Shown here piece after piece: positions 42,669-51,210 of a stretch of DNA of 64,000 nt. The first letter of the stretch is position 1. Every line of letters begins with the position of its first letter. Source of the stretch: Ferruginibacter sp. (lineage in GTDB: Bacteria; Bacteroidota; Bacteroidia; Chitinophagales; Chitinophagaceae); NCBI GenBank assembly GCA_013141115.1, contig JABFRP010000002.1:1104647-1168646 (forward strand), read 5' to 3'. The notes under the pieces were generated by a model that saw nothing but the letters and a program-made list of their open reading frames with translations, had not been told where the DNA came from and made no database searches. Position numbers and translations under genes: made by a program.

Positions 42669-44156
42669 ATGGCTTTAAGTCAGGGACTATATCAAAAACA
42701 ACTACAAAAATTATCGCCCCAGCAAATTCAGTTAATGAAATTGCTGCAGGTACCTACTGCCATTTTAGAAGAGCGGATAAAAGAAGAAATGGAAGAAAAC
42801 CCGGCTTTGGAACAGGCTGAAGAAGATCATAAAGATGAATACGACGAGGCTAATGATGAGTTTAAAGATACCGAGGATGAATTTGAGGCTACAGATGGAA
42901 GCGAAGATGATTACGATAATTTAGACATCAGCGAATATGTAAATGAAGGGGATGATGAAGTGGGAGATTATAAATTAAGAGACGAGAATTACCCCGAAGC
43001 AGATGATGGCAAAGTAATCCCACACAAAGTGGAAGTGGGTTTTAATGAACTGATGCTGGAACAACTGGGGCAACTTAACCTTAACGAAAAGCAACAACCC
43101 ATTGCCGAGCAAATTATTGGCAATCTGGATGATGACGGTTATTTGAGAAGAGATCTTTCGTCTATTGTGGATGACCTTGCCTTCAGGCAAAACATAATTA
43201 CTACCGAAGAGGAAATAGGCGAGCTGGTACTGAGGATACAGCAGTTTGACCCACCCGGCATTTGTGCCCGTAATCTGCAGGAATGTTTACTACTGCAACT
43301 GGAAAGAAAACTGGATGAAGGCCTGCATGTGGAAATGGCCATGAAAGTATTGGATAAATACTTTGACGAGTTTACAAAAAAACATTATGAAAAAATACAG
43401 CGTGGCCTGGGCTTGAATGATGAGCAGTTGAAAGAAGTAATTAAGCAGATCATTAAACTAAATCCCAAACCGGCCGGTAATATTGGCGATACCAACAAAG
43501 GCGAAAGTTATGTAATACCCGATTTTTTTATTTTTAATAATGCTGGCAAGTTAGAGTTAACCTTAAACAGTAAAAATGCTCCCGATCTTAGAATTAGCGA
43601 AGGCTACCGGGATATGCTGAAGGACTATGAACGGGGAAGCAAAAAAGACAAGCGCCAGAAAGAAGCTGTATTCTTTATTAAACAAAAGATTGATGCGGCC
43701 AAATGGTTTATTGATGCCATTAAGCAGCGGCAAAATACTTTGTTGAACACTATGGAAGCCATCATGAATTACCAGCATGATTTTTTTGTTACCGGTGATG
43801 AAACAGAACTGCGGCCGATGATCTTAAAATACATTGCAGAAGCTACCAATCTGGATATATCCACCGTAAGCCGTGTGGCCAACAGTAAATTTGTACAAAC
43901 CGAATTTGGTACCTATCGTCTTAAATTTTTCTTTAGCGAAAGTTTACAAACAGAAAGTGGTGAAGAAGTAAGTACCAGGGAAGTAAAAAAGATATTGAGC
44001 GACCTGATAGAAGAAGAAAGTAAAAAACATCCGTTAAGTGATGAGCGCCTTACAGAATTATTACAGGAAAAAGGCTACAATATTGCCCGCCGCACTGTAG
44101 CCAAATACAGGGAGCAACTGAATATTCCGGTTGCCCGTTTAAGAAAAGAATTATAA
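42669..44156 (+). CDS. rpoN: RNA polymerase sigma-54 factor
   Basis: A 495-residue sigma-54. The N-terminal activator-interacting part reads LSPQQIQLMKLLQVPTAILEERIKEE with an adjacent acidic stretch (EEDHKDEYDEANDEFKDTEDE). The core-binding region covers about 120-300. The C-terminal DNA-binding half has the RpoN box ARRTVAKYRE at about 475. It recognises -24/-12 promoters together with enhancer-binding ATPases; no such ATPase gene is in the window. The PAP2-like gene follows after five bases. Confidence 0.95.
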   Translation: MALSQGLYQKQLQKLSPQQIQLMKLLQVPTAILEERIKEEMEENPALEQAEEDHKDEYDEANDEFKDTEDEFEATDGSEDDYDNLDISEYVNEGDDEVGDYKLRDENYPEADDGKVIPHKVEVGFNELMLEQLGQLNLNEKQQPIAEQIIGNLDDDGYLRRDLSSIVDDLAFRQNIITTEEEIGELVLRIQQFDPPGICARNLQECLLLQLERKLDEGLHVEMAMKVLDKYFDEFTKKHYEKIQRGLGLNDEQLKEVIKQIIKLNPKPAGNIGDTNKGESYVIPDFFIFNNAGKLELTLNSKNAPDLRISEGYRDMLKDYERGSKKDKRQKEAVFFIKQKIDAAKWFIDAIKQRQNTLLNTMEAIMNYQHDFFVTGDETELRPMILKYIAEATNLDISTVSRVANSKFVQTEFGTYRLKFFFSESLQTESGEEVSTREVKKILSDLIEEESKKHPLSDERLTELLQEKGYNIARRTVAKYREQLNIPVARLRKEL

Positions 44157-44161
44157 AACCA

Positions 44162-44848
44162 ATGGTCAATAGTGAATTATCAATAACAGGTGCTTTGCAG
44201 CCGGAACAAAAAAATAGTCAGCCATTACTGATCAGGATTTTTGCACATTTTTTTTCTTACGTTTTTCATCCGCTGTTTGTGCCTTTGTATGTAATTGCTT
44301 TTTTAATTTTTTTTCATCCTTCTTATTTTGCAGGCTTTACAGTATACGAAAAATATAAAGTGCTTTTAGCAACTGCATTAAACACCGTTTTTTTTCCGGC
44401 CTTGGCAGTTTTACTAATGAAAGGACTTGGCTTTATTAAATCTTTTTTTTTACGTACGCAGCAAGATAGAATTGGCCCTTACCTCTCCAGCATGATCTTT
44501 TATTTTTGGACGGCCTGGGTGTTTTTTAAAACTGAGCCGCAATTAGCACTCATACTACCTTCTTTTATGACGGGTGTTTTTCTTACCACTGTAGTGGGGC
44601 TGCTTTCTAATATCTACTTTAAAATAAGCATGCATGCCATGGGCATGGGTGGTATGCTGGGTTTATTTTTAATAGTTATGCTGTATAATACCATGTTAAT
44701 GACGTGGCCTTTAAGTATTGCTTTATTAATTACAGGTTTGGTTTGTACCTCACGTTTAATTGTAAGCGATCATACCACTAAAGAAGTATACTGGGGTTTA
44801 TTTTTTGGCCTTTTGTGCCAGTTAGCTGCTGCTGCCTTCATTCTATAA
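44162..44848 (+). CDS. PAP2-like membrane protein
   Basis: A 228-residue polytopic membrane protein with about six membrane segments. It carries traces of the three phosphatase motifs: RTQQDRIGP (C1-like), a changed ISMH in place of PSGH (C2), and SRLIVSDHTTKE, which keeps the SR-x5-H-x3 spacing of C3 but with Glu instead of Asp. A lipid-phosphate phosphatase or a non-catalytic relative is possible. The first eight codons lie in a dispersed intergenic repeat (44165-44177), so the true start may be further downstream. Five bases after rpoN. Confidence 0.65.
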   Translation: MVNSELSITGALQPEQKNSQPLLIRIFAHFFSYVFHPLFVPLYVIAFLIFFHPSYFAGFTVYEKYKVLLATALNTVFFPALAVLLMKGLGFIKSFFLRTQQDRIGPYLSSMIFYFWTAWVFFKTEPQLALILPSFMTGVFLTTVVGLLSNIYFKISMHAMGMGGMLGLFLIVMLYNTMLMTWPLSIALLITGLVCTSRLIVSDHTTKEVYWGLFFGLLCQLAAAAFIL

Positions 44849-44849
44849 A

Positions 44850-44881
44850 AAAGAATCCCCGCCTTACGGCAGGGTATCTTT
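44850..44881. terminator. Terminator between convergent genes
   Basis: An imperfect stem (CCCcGCC with GGCaGGG plus flanking AAAGA/TCTTT) around TTAC, with A-rich and T-rich sides. Lies between the PAP2-like and transpeptidase-like genes. Confidence 0.5.
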
Positions 44882-44930
44882 CTCCTGTGTGCCTAACAAT
44901 AAAAACTTTAAACTGTAGATTGAAAAAAGC

Positions 44931-45695
44931 CTAACTGTTTAGTATTTTTGAAACGGTGGTATATCTTTTAGTTGGGTGATACAGAAACATACAACTACCA
45001 TTTTTTATTGCGTCAATTATTTTTTTATTAATTTTTTCCGGTACTGCCGGGCAACCATAACTTCTACCGAGGTAACCATTGTTTTGCAAAAATCTTTCAT
45101 CCGCATACTGAGCTCCATGCATTACAATAGCCCTTTCTGTTGCTTTATCATTAATTCCTTTTTCGCAGCCTTTTAGTTTTAAAGAATAACCATTACCACC
45201 GTTATAAGTGTTTTGGGTTACAAAAAAACCTAAACTTGTTTGGTGCGATTCTTCTTTGTTTGAAAAATTGGTAGCATACTCCAGGCCGGAGTTTCGGCCA
45301 TGTGCCACCAGCGTATTAAATAAAACTTTTCCGCTGTTCATATCCAGCACATACAATCTTTTTTGAGAGGAGGGTTTGCTATAGTCCACAATAGTAAGCA
45401 CCCCGGTGTTGTTCAATAATTGTTTCGATTGCAGGTAATTGTATCCTTTTACCGCATCAGTAAAAGCCTCTTTTGATAAACCTGCGCTGGTTAAGTTCCA
45501 TTCTGAATAGCAATCTACAAATGATGGCAATGTTTTAGATACATTCGCCTCCAGCTGCAGAGCAGTTATTTCATTTTTAATAACAGGAGAGGAAACGTTT
45601 GCCATCAGCAATAAGGCAGGTAAAAGCGCCAATGCGTTACGGGTTAATCTCATTCTTGTTGGGTTTTCAGTTGGATACTTCATTTTCTTTTGCAC
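44931..45695 (-). CDS. Murein L,D-transpeptidase catalytic domain protein (YkuD-related)
   Basis: A 254-residue exported protein. A signal peptide or anchor covers about 15-40 (LALLPALLLMANVSS). The C-terminal domain carries the family blocks FNTLVAHGRNSG, TSLGFFVTQNTYNGGNGYSLKLKGCEKG, AIVMHGAQYAD and the catalytic GRSYGCPAVP. The catalytic Cys belongs to SYGCPA. It should cross-link peptidoglycan or attach proteins to it. The family (PF13645 type) is common in Bacteroidota as a lone gene. The true start may be at the second Met (residue 5). Confidence 0.88.
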   Translation of the reverse strand: MQKKMKYPTENPTRMRLTRNALALLPALLLMANVSSPVIKNEITALQLEANVSKTLPSFVDCYSEWNLTSAGLSKEAFTDAVKGYNYLQSKQLLNNTGVLTIVDYSKPSSQKRLYVLDMNSGKVLFNTLVAHGRNSGLEYATNFSNKEESHQTSLGFFVTQNTYNGGNGYSLKLKGCEKGINDKATERAIVMHGAQYADERFLQNNGYLGRSYGCPAVPEKINKKIIDAIKNGSCMFLYHPTKRYTTVSKILNS

Positions 45696-46019
45696 TTATA
45701 TAAATCGTTTATTAAAACCATTTTATTGTGCAAATAGTCTCAACAAAATAAATTTAATTATTTGGCATATTAAACGCCGTAGATGTACTTGGGGTGTTTA
45801 CCAGCTTGTACTACAGACAAATACTATTTGTACTACAAATACCTGCATTTTTGCAAAAAATAGATATACAATCGTAATATTTAATTGCACTTACCTGCTT
45901 TAAAAAATCAGGGTATTATTTAAAAATTCTTTTTTTTGACTAATAAAAAAAGTATCTTTTATAAGGCAACCTTGCTGCCTGTATTAACGATTACAATTAA
46001 AACACATAAAGCTTAGTTT
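45696..46019. other. Divergent regulatory spacer with direct repeats
   Basis: A 324-base spacer between the transpeptidase-like gene (minus) and the ECF sigma gene (plus). TTGTACTACA occurs at 45806-45815 and 45828-45837, 22 bases apart. Between them ACAAATA-C-TATTTGT (45817-45831) is a perfect palindrome. The rest is AT-rich with no other structure that I can see. The repeats look like a protein-binding site for either gene. Confidence 0.5.
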
Positions 46020-46601
46020 TTGTTAACTGCCGACGAATTAAACTTACAAATAAAGGGCTGCGCCCTAAACCAGAGAGAGAGTCAAAAAAAACTATATAAC
46101 TCTTTTTATGGTTACGCCATGTCTATATGTGACCGTTATACCAGCCGGGAAGAGGACGCTTCAGAAATTTTAAACGATGGCTTTCTTAAAATTTTTAAAG
46201 AAATACATCATTTCAAACCTGTTTATTCCGATGTGGTAAGTTCATTTAAAGGCTGGTTAAGAAAAATAATGGTGTACACGGCCATAGATCATTTCCGCAA
46301 AAACAACAAGCATAAAAATGTGATTGAACTTGAAACAGCAATAGTACGCTTGCCGGTAGAAGTTGAAATAGCATTTAATAAAATTTCGTACGATGAAATT
46401 ATACGGTTTATACAGGATTTGTCGCCAGCATACCGCACGGTACTTAATCTTTTTATAGTGGAGGGGTCTAGCCACGAGGAAATTGCAGGGCAACTGGGCA
46501 TTTCAATCGGCACTTCCAAATCAAATCTTGCTAAAGCAAGAAAACAGTTGCAAAAAATATTGTTTCATCAAAATAAAATATTGATAGCCAAAAATGCCTG
46601 A
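46020..46601 (+). CDS. ECF RNA polymerase sigma factor
   Basis: A 193-residue sigma-70 family factor. Region 2 spans about 15-85 (LYNSFYGYAMSICDRYTSREEDASEILNDGFLKIFKE) and region 4 about 130-180 (LSPAYRTVLNLFIVEGSSHEEIAGQLGISIGTSKSNLAKAR). The start is TTG at 46020: an in-frame TAG lies only two codons upstream, and the next Met is past residue 30, which would remove part of region 2. Its end overlaps the next gene by 8 bases, so the partner is translated in step and is probably its regulator. Confidence 0.92.
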   Translation: MLTADELNLQIKGCALNQRESQKKLYNSFYGYAMSICDRYTSREEDASEILNDGFLKIFKEIHHFKPVYSDVVSSFKGWLRKIMVYTAIDHFRKNNKHKNVIELETAIVRLPVEVEIAFNKISYDEIIRFIQDLSPAYRTVLNLFIVEGSSHEEIAGQLGISIGTSKSNLAKARKQLQKILFHQNKILIAKNA

Positions 46602-47976
46602 TGAAGAAATAGATAAGATTGTTAAGGATGCAGCCAATCAGCACCATCCTCCTTATGATGATACAGCATGGGGAAAAATGGAGGTATTGCTGGATAAACA
46701 CCTGCCGCAAAAAAAAGATAAAAAAAGACCCTTTATTTTTTTACTAAGTTTTTTATTGCTGGGCAGTGCTCTATTTTTTATTATACAGAGTACTCAAAAC
46801 AATAACTCAACAAACAGTGCTGCAAGTGCAGATGAAAAGAAACCCGGCAATTTAAATAAACCCAATTCAGTACTTGCAACTGATAATAAACCCAATGCTC
46901 CGGTAGTCAATAACACATCTGTAAACAGTGCAACAAAACAAACAACAGACTTAAGTGTAGTAACATCCGGTGTTATTAATATTAAAGATGCTTCCCCAAA
47001 AATTACTGCACAGGCAGGTAATAAAAATGATAACACTCTATACGCCGGTAACATTAATAAAAATTATAACCAAAAGGGCCGTTTGGCTGTTAAAGTAAAG
47101 AGGCCCACCGCTACTATGGGTGAAGATGAAGAAAATGCACAACTAAAGAATAAAGAAAATGCTAAGACCGCTGATGATAATAGTGATACTGCGTTAACTG
47201 AAAATGTAAAAACAGCTATTGTTGCACCCAATGCAGTTACAATTAACACAGCAGATCAACAACCTGCGGCAACAGAAAAAACTGACAGTATAAATAAATC
47301 AACGACTGAAGCAGAAAAAGCAAACGAAAAAAACAAAACCACTGCTGCTAAAAAGAAAACCAAAAAAGGATTTGCCGATAAGTTTGCCCTTACGCTATCA
47401 GCCGGTGCTGATGTTAGTTTTATACAACTAAAAAATACAGGAAAATTAAAGCCGGTGTATGGTGCCGGATTAAGCTATACCATAGGAAAACATTTTATGG
47501 TAAGCTCGGGCCTGTACGTTTCAAAAAAAGTATACACCGCACAACCTTCTCAATATAAATTTCCGGGCGGCACCAGCTACCCACATCTGGTAAAAATTGA
47601 TGGAGACTGTAATGTATATGAGATTCCAGTTAATGTTTATTACAACTTTAAACAGGTTAAAAACCATAACTGGTTAGCTGGCATTGGTCTTTCTTCTTTA
47701 TTAATAAAAAAAGAATCTTACGATTATTATTACAAAACCCCGGCAGGCCAAAGCTATAATTATGTTCGATCTTTAAATAATGAAAACGAACATTATTTTT
47801 CGGTACTTACATTTTCTGGTGGTTACCAGTATAAATTAAATAACCGGGTTTCTTTTATTACCGAACCATATTTAAAATTACCATTAGGTGGCGTTGGAGC
47901 CGGTAAAATAAAATTAAACAGTACCGGTATATTATTTACCGGCGTAATAAAACCATTTGCAAAGGGCAGAAAATAA
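46594..47976 (+). CDS. Inner-membrane / beta-barrel fusion, probable anti-sigma partner
   Basis: A 460-residue protein of unusual layout. Residues 1-44 are cytoplasmic with a short helical block (YDDTAWGKMEVLLDKHLP). A single membrane helix is at 45-65. A long low-complexity, Asn/Thr/Lys-rich linker runs from about 66 to 260. Residues about 265-460 resemble an outer-membrane porin-like barrel (FALTLSAGADVSFIQ, YTIGKHFMVSSGLYVSKKVYT, FITEPYLKLPLGGVG). The 8-base overlap with the sigma gene suggests an anti-sigma role for the N-terminus. The whole would span the envelope. Similar architectures occur after ECF genes in other Bacteroidota, as I remember. Confidence 0.75.
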   Translation: MPDEEIDKIVKDAANQHHPPYDDTAWGKMEVLLDKHLPQKKDKKRPFIFLLSFLLLGSALFFIIQSTQNNNSTNSAASADEKKPGNLNKPNSVLATDNKPNAPVVNNTSVNSATKQTTDLSVVTSGVINIKDASPKITAQAGNKNDNTLYAGNINKNYNQKGRLAVKVKRPTATMGEDEENAQLKNKENAKTADDNSDTALTENVKTAIVAPNAVTINTADQQPAATEKTDSINKSTTEAEKANEKNKTTAAKKKTKKGFADKFALTLSAGADVSFIQLKNTGKLKPVYGAGLSYTIGKHFMVSSGLYVSKKVYTAQPSQYKFPGGTSYPHLVKIDGDCNVYEIPVNVYYNFKQVKNHNWLAGIGLSSLLIKKESYDYYYKTPAGQSYNYVRSLNNENEHYFSVLTFSGGYQYKLNNRVSFITEPYLKLPLGGVGAGKIKLNSTGILFTGVIKPFAKGRK

Positions 47977-47994
47977 ATAGCCTTGTCTTATAAT

Positions 47995-48033
47995 AATAAA
48001 AGGCTTCTTAATTAAAAGAAGCCTTTTATTTGT
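47995..48033 (+). terminator. Terminator of the ECF sigma operon
   Basis: A perfect 15-bp stem (47995-48009 with 48016-48030) around AATTAA, starting 19 bases after the stop codon. A-run and T-run flank it. Confidence 0.8.
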
Positions 48034-48899
48034 TATTAATCACGACATTTGAAAAATATAGTTGTTACTGCGTACACTTTTTTTGCTCAATAATTCTAAA
48101 CTGCTCTCCGTTAAAAAAATATTTTATTCTCGTGCAAAGAATATCCTCTGGTTAAAAATGATCGCATTGGCGCAATGTATTTGTAATTAGTTTGCAACAG
48201 TATGATACAGCAGAAATTGGCCTAATTAAAAACATTTTTCTGCAACAGTCATTTGTGCAATAAAATAAGTGAGCCGCAACATAAAAGAATCTTTACTGCT
48301 GAAAACAACTTTTACAAAGCGATTAAGTAATTTCTTCTGTAAGTATTTACACGCCTAACCAAACTAAAAATATTTGGATGCATAAAAAGGTGTGTATTTT
48401 ATACAATCGGACCTTTAACAGCCCTTTTATTTGTTTTATAAGGGGGTAACTCAATAATGTAAACTACAGTAATGTAGGAGGAAGCATTTTTTGTCACCCG
48501 CTTTATGTAAGCAAGCAGTGCCGTTGTTACATACCTTTTATTTAAGTACCAAGAAAGATGTTGTGATGGTTGTTTTCGTTTTAATCATAAAATTAAACCG
48601 TAGCTCTGTTTTTGTTCATGCAGGTAGATTCAGCTTACTTATCGTTAAGTCTGCTCATTAGGTTGCCTTTATAAAGCTGTTAAGAAAAAAGAAAATAAAT
48701 TATTTATGCTACTCTTTTATAGCCTATAAATCAATGCTGGTAAGCTTTTTATCCGCTATTGCCAAATTGTTAAACAGCCTTCAATTTTCCCCAAAAAATA
48801 ATAATGGCACGGTTTTGGAATTTATGGCACGGGTGAAAGCGACTAATTTGTTTTTACTGTTTCACAAAATCTAAATCTTAATCATAAAAATCTATTATT
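48034..48899. other. Large non-coding region with paired TGGCAC motifs
   Basis: About 866 bases without a believable gene. Both strands have frequent stops. ATGGCACGG occurs twice, at 48804-48812 and 48824-48832, exactly 20 bases apart and 68-96 bases before the next start codon. TGGCAC is the -24 half of a sigma-54 promoter, but a good -12 GC does not lie at the right distance for either copy. A weak 9-bp hairpin lies near 48421-48446. The size suggests a long leader, an unknown RNA, or a decayed gene. Confidence 0.5.
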
Positions 48900-49880
48900 A
48901 TGAGCACTACAAACTTTCCAACTCCCGAACAGGGAACTCAACCGCAGGTAATGCGTAAAAACAACACTTACAAAAATGCTATCATCGGTGTATTAGCAGC
49001 CGGCGTAATTGGCCTTGGTGGCTATATGGCATACGATAAAAGCAAAAATTCAGAAACTATTCAACAACAGCAAACACAAATTGCAAAAGTTAGCGATGAA
49101 AAGAGCGATATCCAGGTGAGCTTTGATGCTTCATTAGCAAGATTGGATTCTATGACTTCTGCAAACAACGGATTAAACAGTAAGCTAGCTGAAAAGAATA
49201 CAGAAATTGCAAAAGTAAAATCAGAGATCCGCAGTATTTTAAATAAGAAAAATGCAACTGCCGGTGAATTGGCAAGAGCTAAAACTCTTATTGCATCATT
49301 AAACGATAAGATTACAGTTTTAGAGCAGGATGTTGCAAGACTTACCCAGGAAAATCAAACATTAACTGGTGAAAAAACTGTGTTAATACAGGAAAAAGAA
49401 AAATTAACTACTGACCTTACTGCTACCACCGTAGTTAAAGACAGCTTAGTTAAAAAAGTAGATGTTGCTTCTACACTAAATGCATCTAACATTTCTATTA
49501 CACCCATTAATGTAAGAAAAAGCGGCAAAGAAAAAGTATCTTCTACAGCAAAGCGTGTAGATAAGCTTTTAGTAAGCTTTGATGTAACTAACCGTATTGC
49601 TGTGCCAGGTGCTACAGATGTTTATGTAGTGGTTATAGGCCCGGATGGTACGCCAGTTTCAGCAGGTACAGAAACATTTACCACACGTGAAGATGGCAAT
49701 AAAAGCTATACTGCTAAATTACCTGTAGAAATTGAAACCGCTAAAAAGAAAAATGTGGAGTTTGCTTTTTCACCGGGTAATAAATTTCAACAAGGCAGTT
49801 ATAAGATCATGATCTATCAAAATGGTTTTTTAATTGGCGAAGGTGTACGTGAATTGAAAAAAGGTGGCTTATTCAGCTAA
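48900..49880 (+). CDS. Membrane-anchored coiled-coil protein
   Basis: A 326-residue protein. After a polar N-terminus (1-24) a glycine-rich membrane helix lies at about 25-45. Residues about 55-190 are a long coiled coil (IQQQQTQIAKVSDEKSD ... LTQENQTLTGEKTVLIQEKEKL). Residues about 205-320 form a beta-rich domain (SFDVTNRIAVPGATDVYVVVIGPDG, GSYKIMIYQNGFLIGEG). The type is known from Chitinophagaceae as a hypothetical protein. It is preceded by the 870-base gap, and a very strong terminator follows. Confidence 0.8.
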   Translation: MSTTNFPTPEQGTQPQVMRKNNTYKNAIIGVLAAGVIGLGGYMAYDKSKNSETIQQQQTQIAKVSDEKSDIQVSFDASLARLDSMTSANNGLNSKLAEKNTEIAKVKSEIRSILNKKNATAGELARAKTLIASLNDKITVLEQDVARLTQENQTLTGEKTVLIQEKEKLTTDLTATTVVKDSLVKKVDVASTLNASNISITPINVRKSGKEKVSSTAKRVDKLLVSFDVTNRIAVPGATDVYVVVIGPDGTPVSAGTETFTTREDGNKSYTAKLPVEIETAKKKNVEFAFSPGNKFQQGSYKIMIYQNGFLIGEGVRELKKGGLFS

Positions 49881-49917
49881 TACAAAATAATTATTATCAG
49901 TACCCCCTTAAGATTAA

Positions 49918-49959
49918 AACAAAGGGCCGGGATTTAAAAATCCCGGCCCTTTGTTTTTT
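49918..49959. terminator. Strong bidirectional terminator
   Basis: An 18-bp perfect stem (GGGCCGGGATT core) around a two-base loop, followed by T6. Lies between two convergent genes. Confidence 0.9.
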
Positions 49960-49977
49960 AATATTATTCTGTAAAAA

Positions 49978-50403
49978 TCAGATCAATAATTTATGAAAGC
50001 GTTTTAATTCTTCTGTTTCTGTTACAGCCAAGGGTTCGTTATTATCGTATTTGGCTTTAAAAAAAACTACTCTTTTATGCTGGGGATATTTTTGCAGTAT
50101 TTCCGTTATCAGGTTGCCGGTGGCAATATCTTTGGTAAAAAGCGGCGTGGGTTGTGGTAATGGCGACCGGTGCTTCATCGGTTTTTTTAAAATGATAGCC
50201 TCCAATGTTGCCAATTTACCTGCTGCTATTGTATCCACCTTAGATGCTTTATGATGCAAGCCTTCCAGTTGCTTTTTACTAAGCCCTCCACGCTCCTGAT
50301 ATTGCTGCAACAAGCTGGCAGTAAAAGTAGAAGTTGGATTGGCAGCAAGCGTTTCTTTCAATATATCTAAAACAATATCTACATCTAATTTCTTTCTTTG
50401 CAT
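49978..50403 (-). CDS. Hypothetical cytoplasmic protein (141 residues)
   Basis: A basic, mostly helical protein with no signal peptide. The N-terminal part (VDIVLDILKETLAANPTSTFTASLLQQYQERGGLSKKQLEGLHHKA) is helical; the C-terminal part (EILQKYPQHKRVVFFKAKYDNNEPLAVTETEELKRFHKLL) has a short strand. I recognise no domain. Flanked by terminators on both sides, so it is a single transcript. Confidence 0.65.
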   Translation of the reverse strand: MQRKKLDVDIVLDILKETLAANPTSTFTASLLQQYQERGGLSKKQLEGLHHKASKVDTIAAGKLATLEAIILKKPMKHRSPLPQPTPLFTKDIATGNLITEILQKYPQHKRVVFFKAKYDNNEPLAVTETEELKRFHKLLI

Positions 50404-50440
50404 ATTGCTAAACTAAGTAAAAAATTGTTGTTGTATAAAA

Positions 50441-50472
50441 AAAGCCTTTCAGTAAATTATCTGACAGGCTTT
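50441..50472 (-). terminator. Terminator of the 91-residue gene
   Basis: AAAGCCTTTCAG (50441-50452) pairs with CTGACAGGCTTT (50461-50472) with one mismatch, followed on the minus strand by seven T. Confidence 0.7.
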
Positions 50473-50497
50473 ATGCAGTAAACTTAAAAAGCAAAAA

Positions 50498-50773
50498 TTA
50501 TCCGGCTATACTTTTACCAGCAAAACTGTTATTGCTCAATTCTACCACTTTTGCACGCTGTGTATTTTCTTCAGCTTGCTTTAAAAGTTGTTCTTTTATT
50601 GCAGGGTCGGTTATACCAGCAATGCTGCAGGCTTTATTAAAATCAGTATGCATGCCATAAGTTTCTAAAATGGGCGATACATTTTTTAGTTCGGGAAAAG
50701 CACTGTATTTTTTTACAAAATAATAAGTTTTGTAATCCAGCAATTTGGTGTAAGCAGTGTAAAAAGTTTCCAT
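50498..50773 (-). CDS. Hypothetical small protein (91 residues)
   Basis: A soluble helical protein starting METFYTAYTKLLDYKTYYFVKKY, rich in Tyr and Phe in the first 35 residues, with ITDPAIKEQLLKQAEENTQRAKV near the end. No recognised family. A hairpin terminator follows. A clean frame with a good ATG supports a real gene. Confidence 0.6.
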   Translation of the reverse strand: METFYTAYTKLLDYKTYYFVKKYSAFPELKNVSPILETYGMHTDFNKACSIAGITDPAIKEQLLKQAEENTQRAKVVELSNNSFAGKSIAG

Positions 50774-51210
50774 AATGTATATTTTTTGTGAGGTAATTAT
50801 TTCTGTCTTTTAATATGCTGTAGTTATGCTTACGCAAAAACAAACCAGCCGGTTTTTAAAGGACTACTAAATAAGTAACTGGATTAAAAAATATACTCAG
50901 AAAGTAATTGATTTAATAATTAATTGCTGAATAATAGCAGCTATTCAAAGGATTGGAATATAATGTTGGGTTTGACTTTGGGGATTGGATACGGTTTAAT
51001 CAGGGAGGATGTATTGGTTGGCAGGGTTAGTAAGCTGGCGTAAAAGTACAATGCAGTTTTTATAAATGCAAGATTTGTGGAGAACTATTCAGGCAAAAAA
51101 AACACGGCGTAAAACCACTTCGTAGAATCACCCCACAGGGTATTTTGTTATCGGCTGATTATCAGTATAGTTATATTATTAGCAGTAAAATACTTTTCTT
51201 TGCAGCCACT
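50774..51210. other. Non-coding spacer
   Basis: A 437-base divergent spacer. It holds a small hairpin (TGAATA...TATTCA near 50929-50946) and a G/T-rich stretch at about 50965-51040, but no gene on either strand. A -7-like word (TTTCTTTG, 51195-51202) precedes the MBL gene. Confidence 0.45.

Noticed and set aside
48361..48480. Possible hairpin RNA in the 870-base gap
   Set aside because: The stem at 48421-48446 has two wobble pairs, no T-run and no matching promoter; it is only noted in the region entry.
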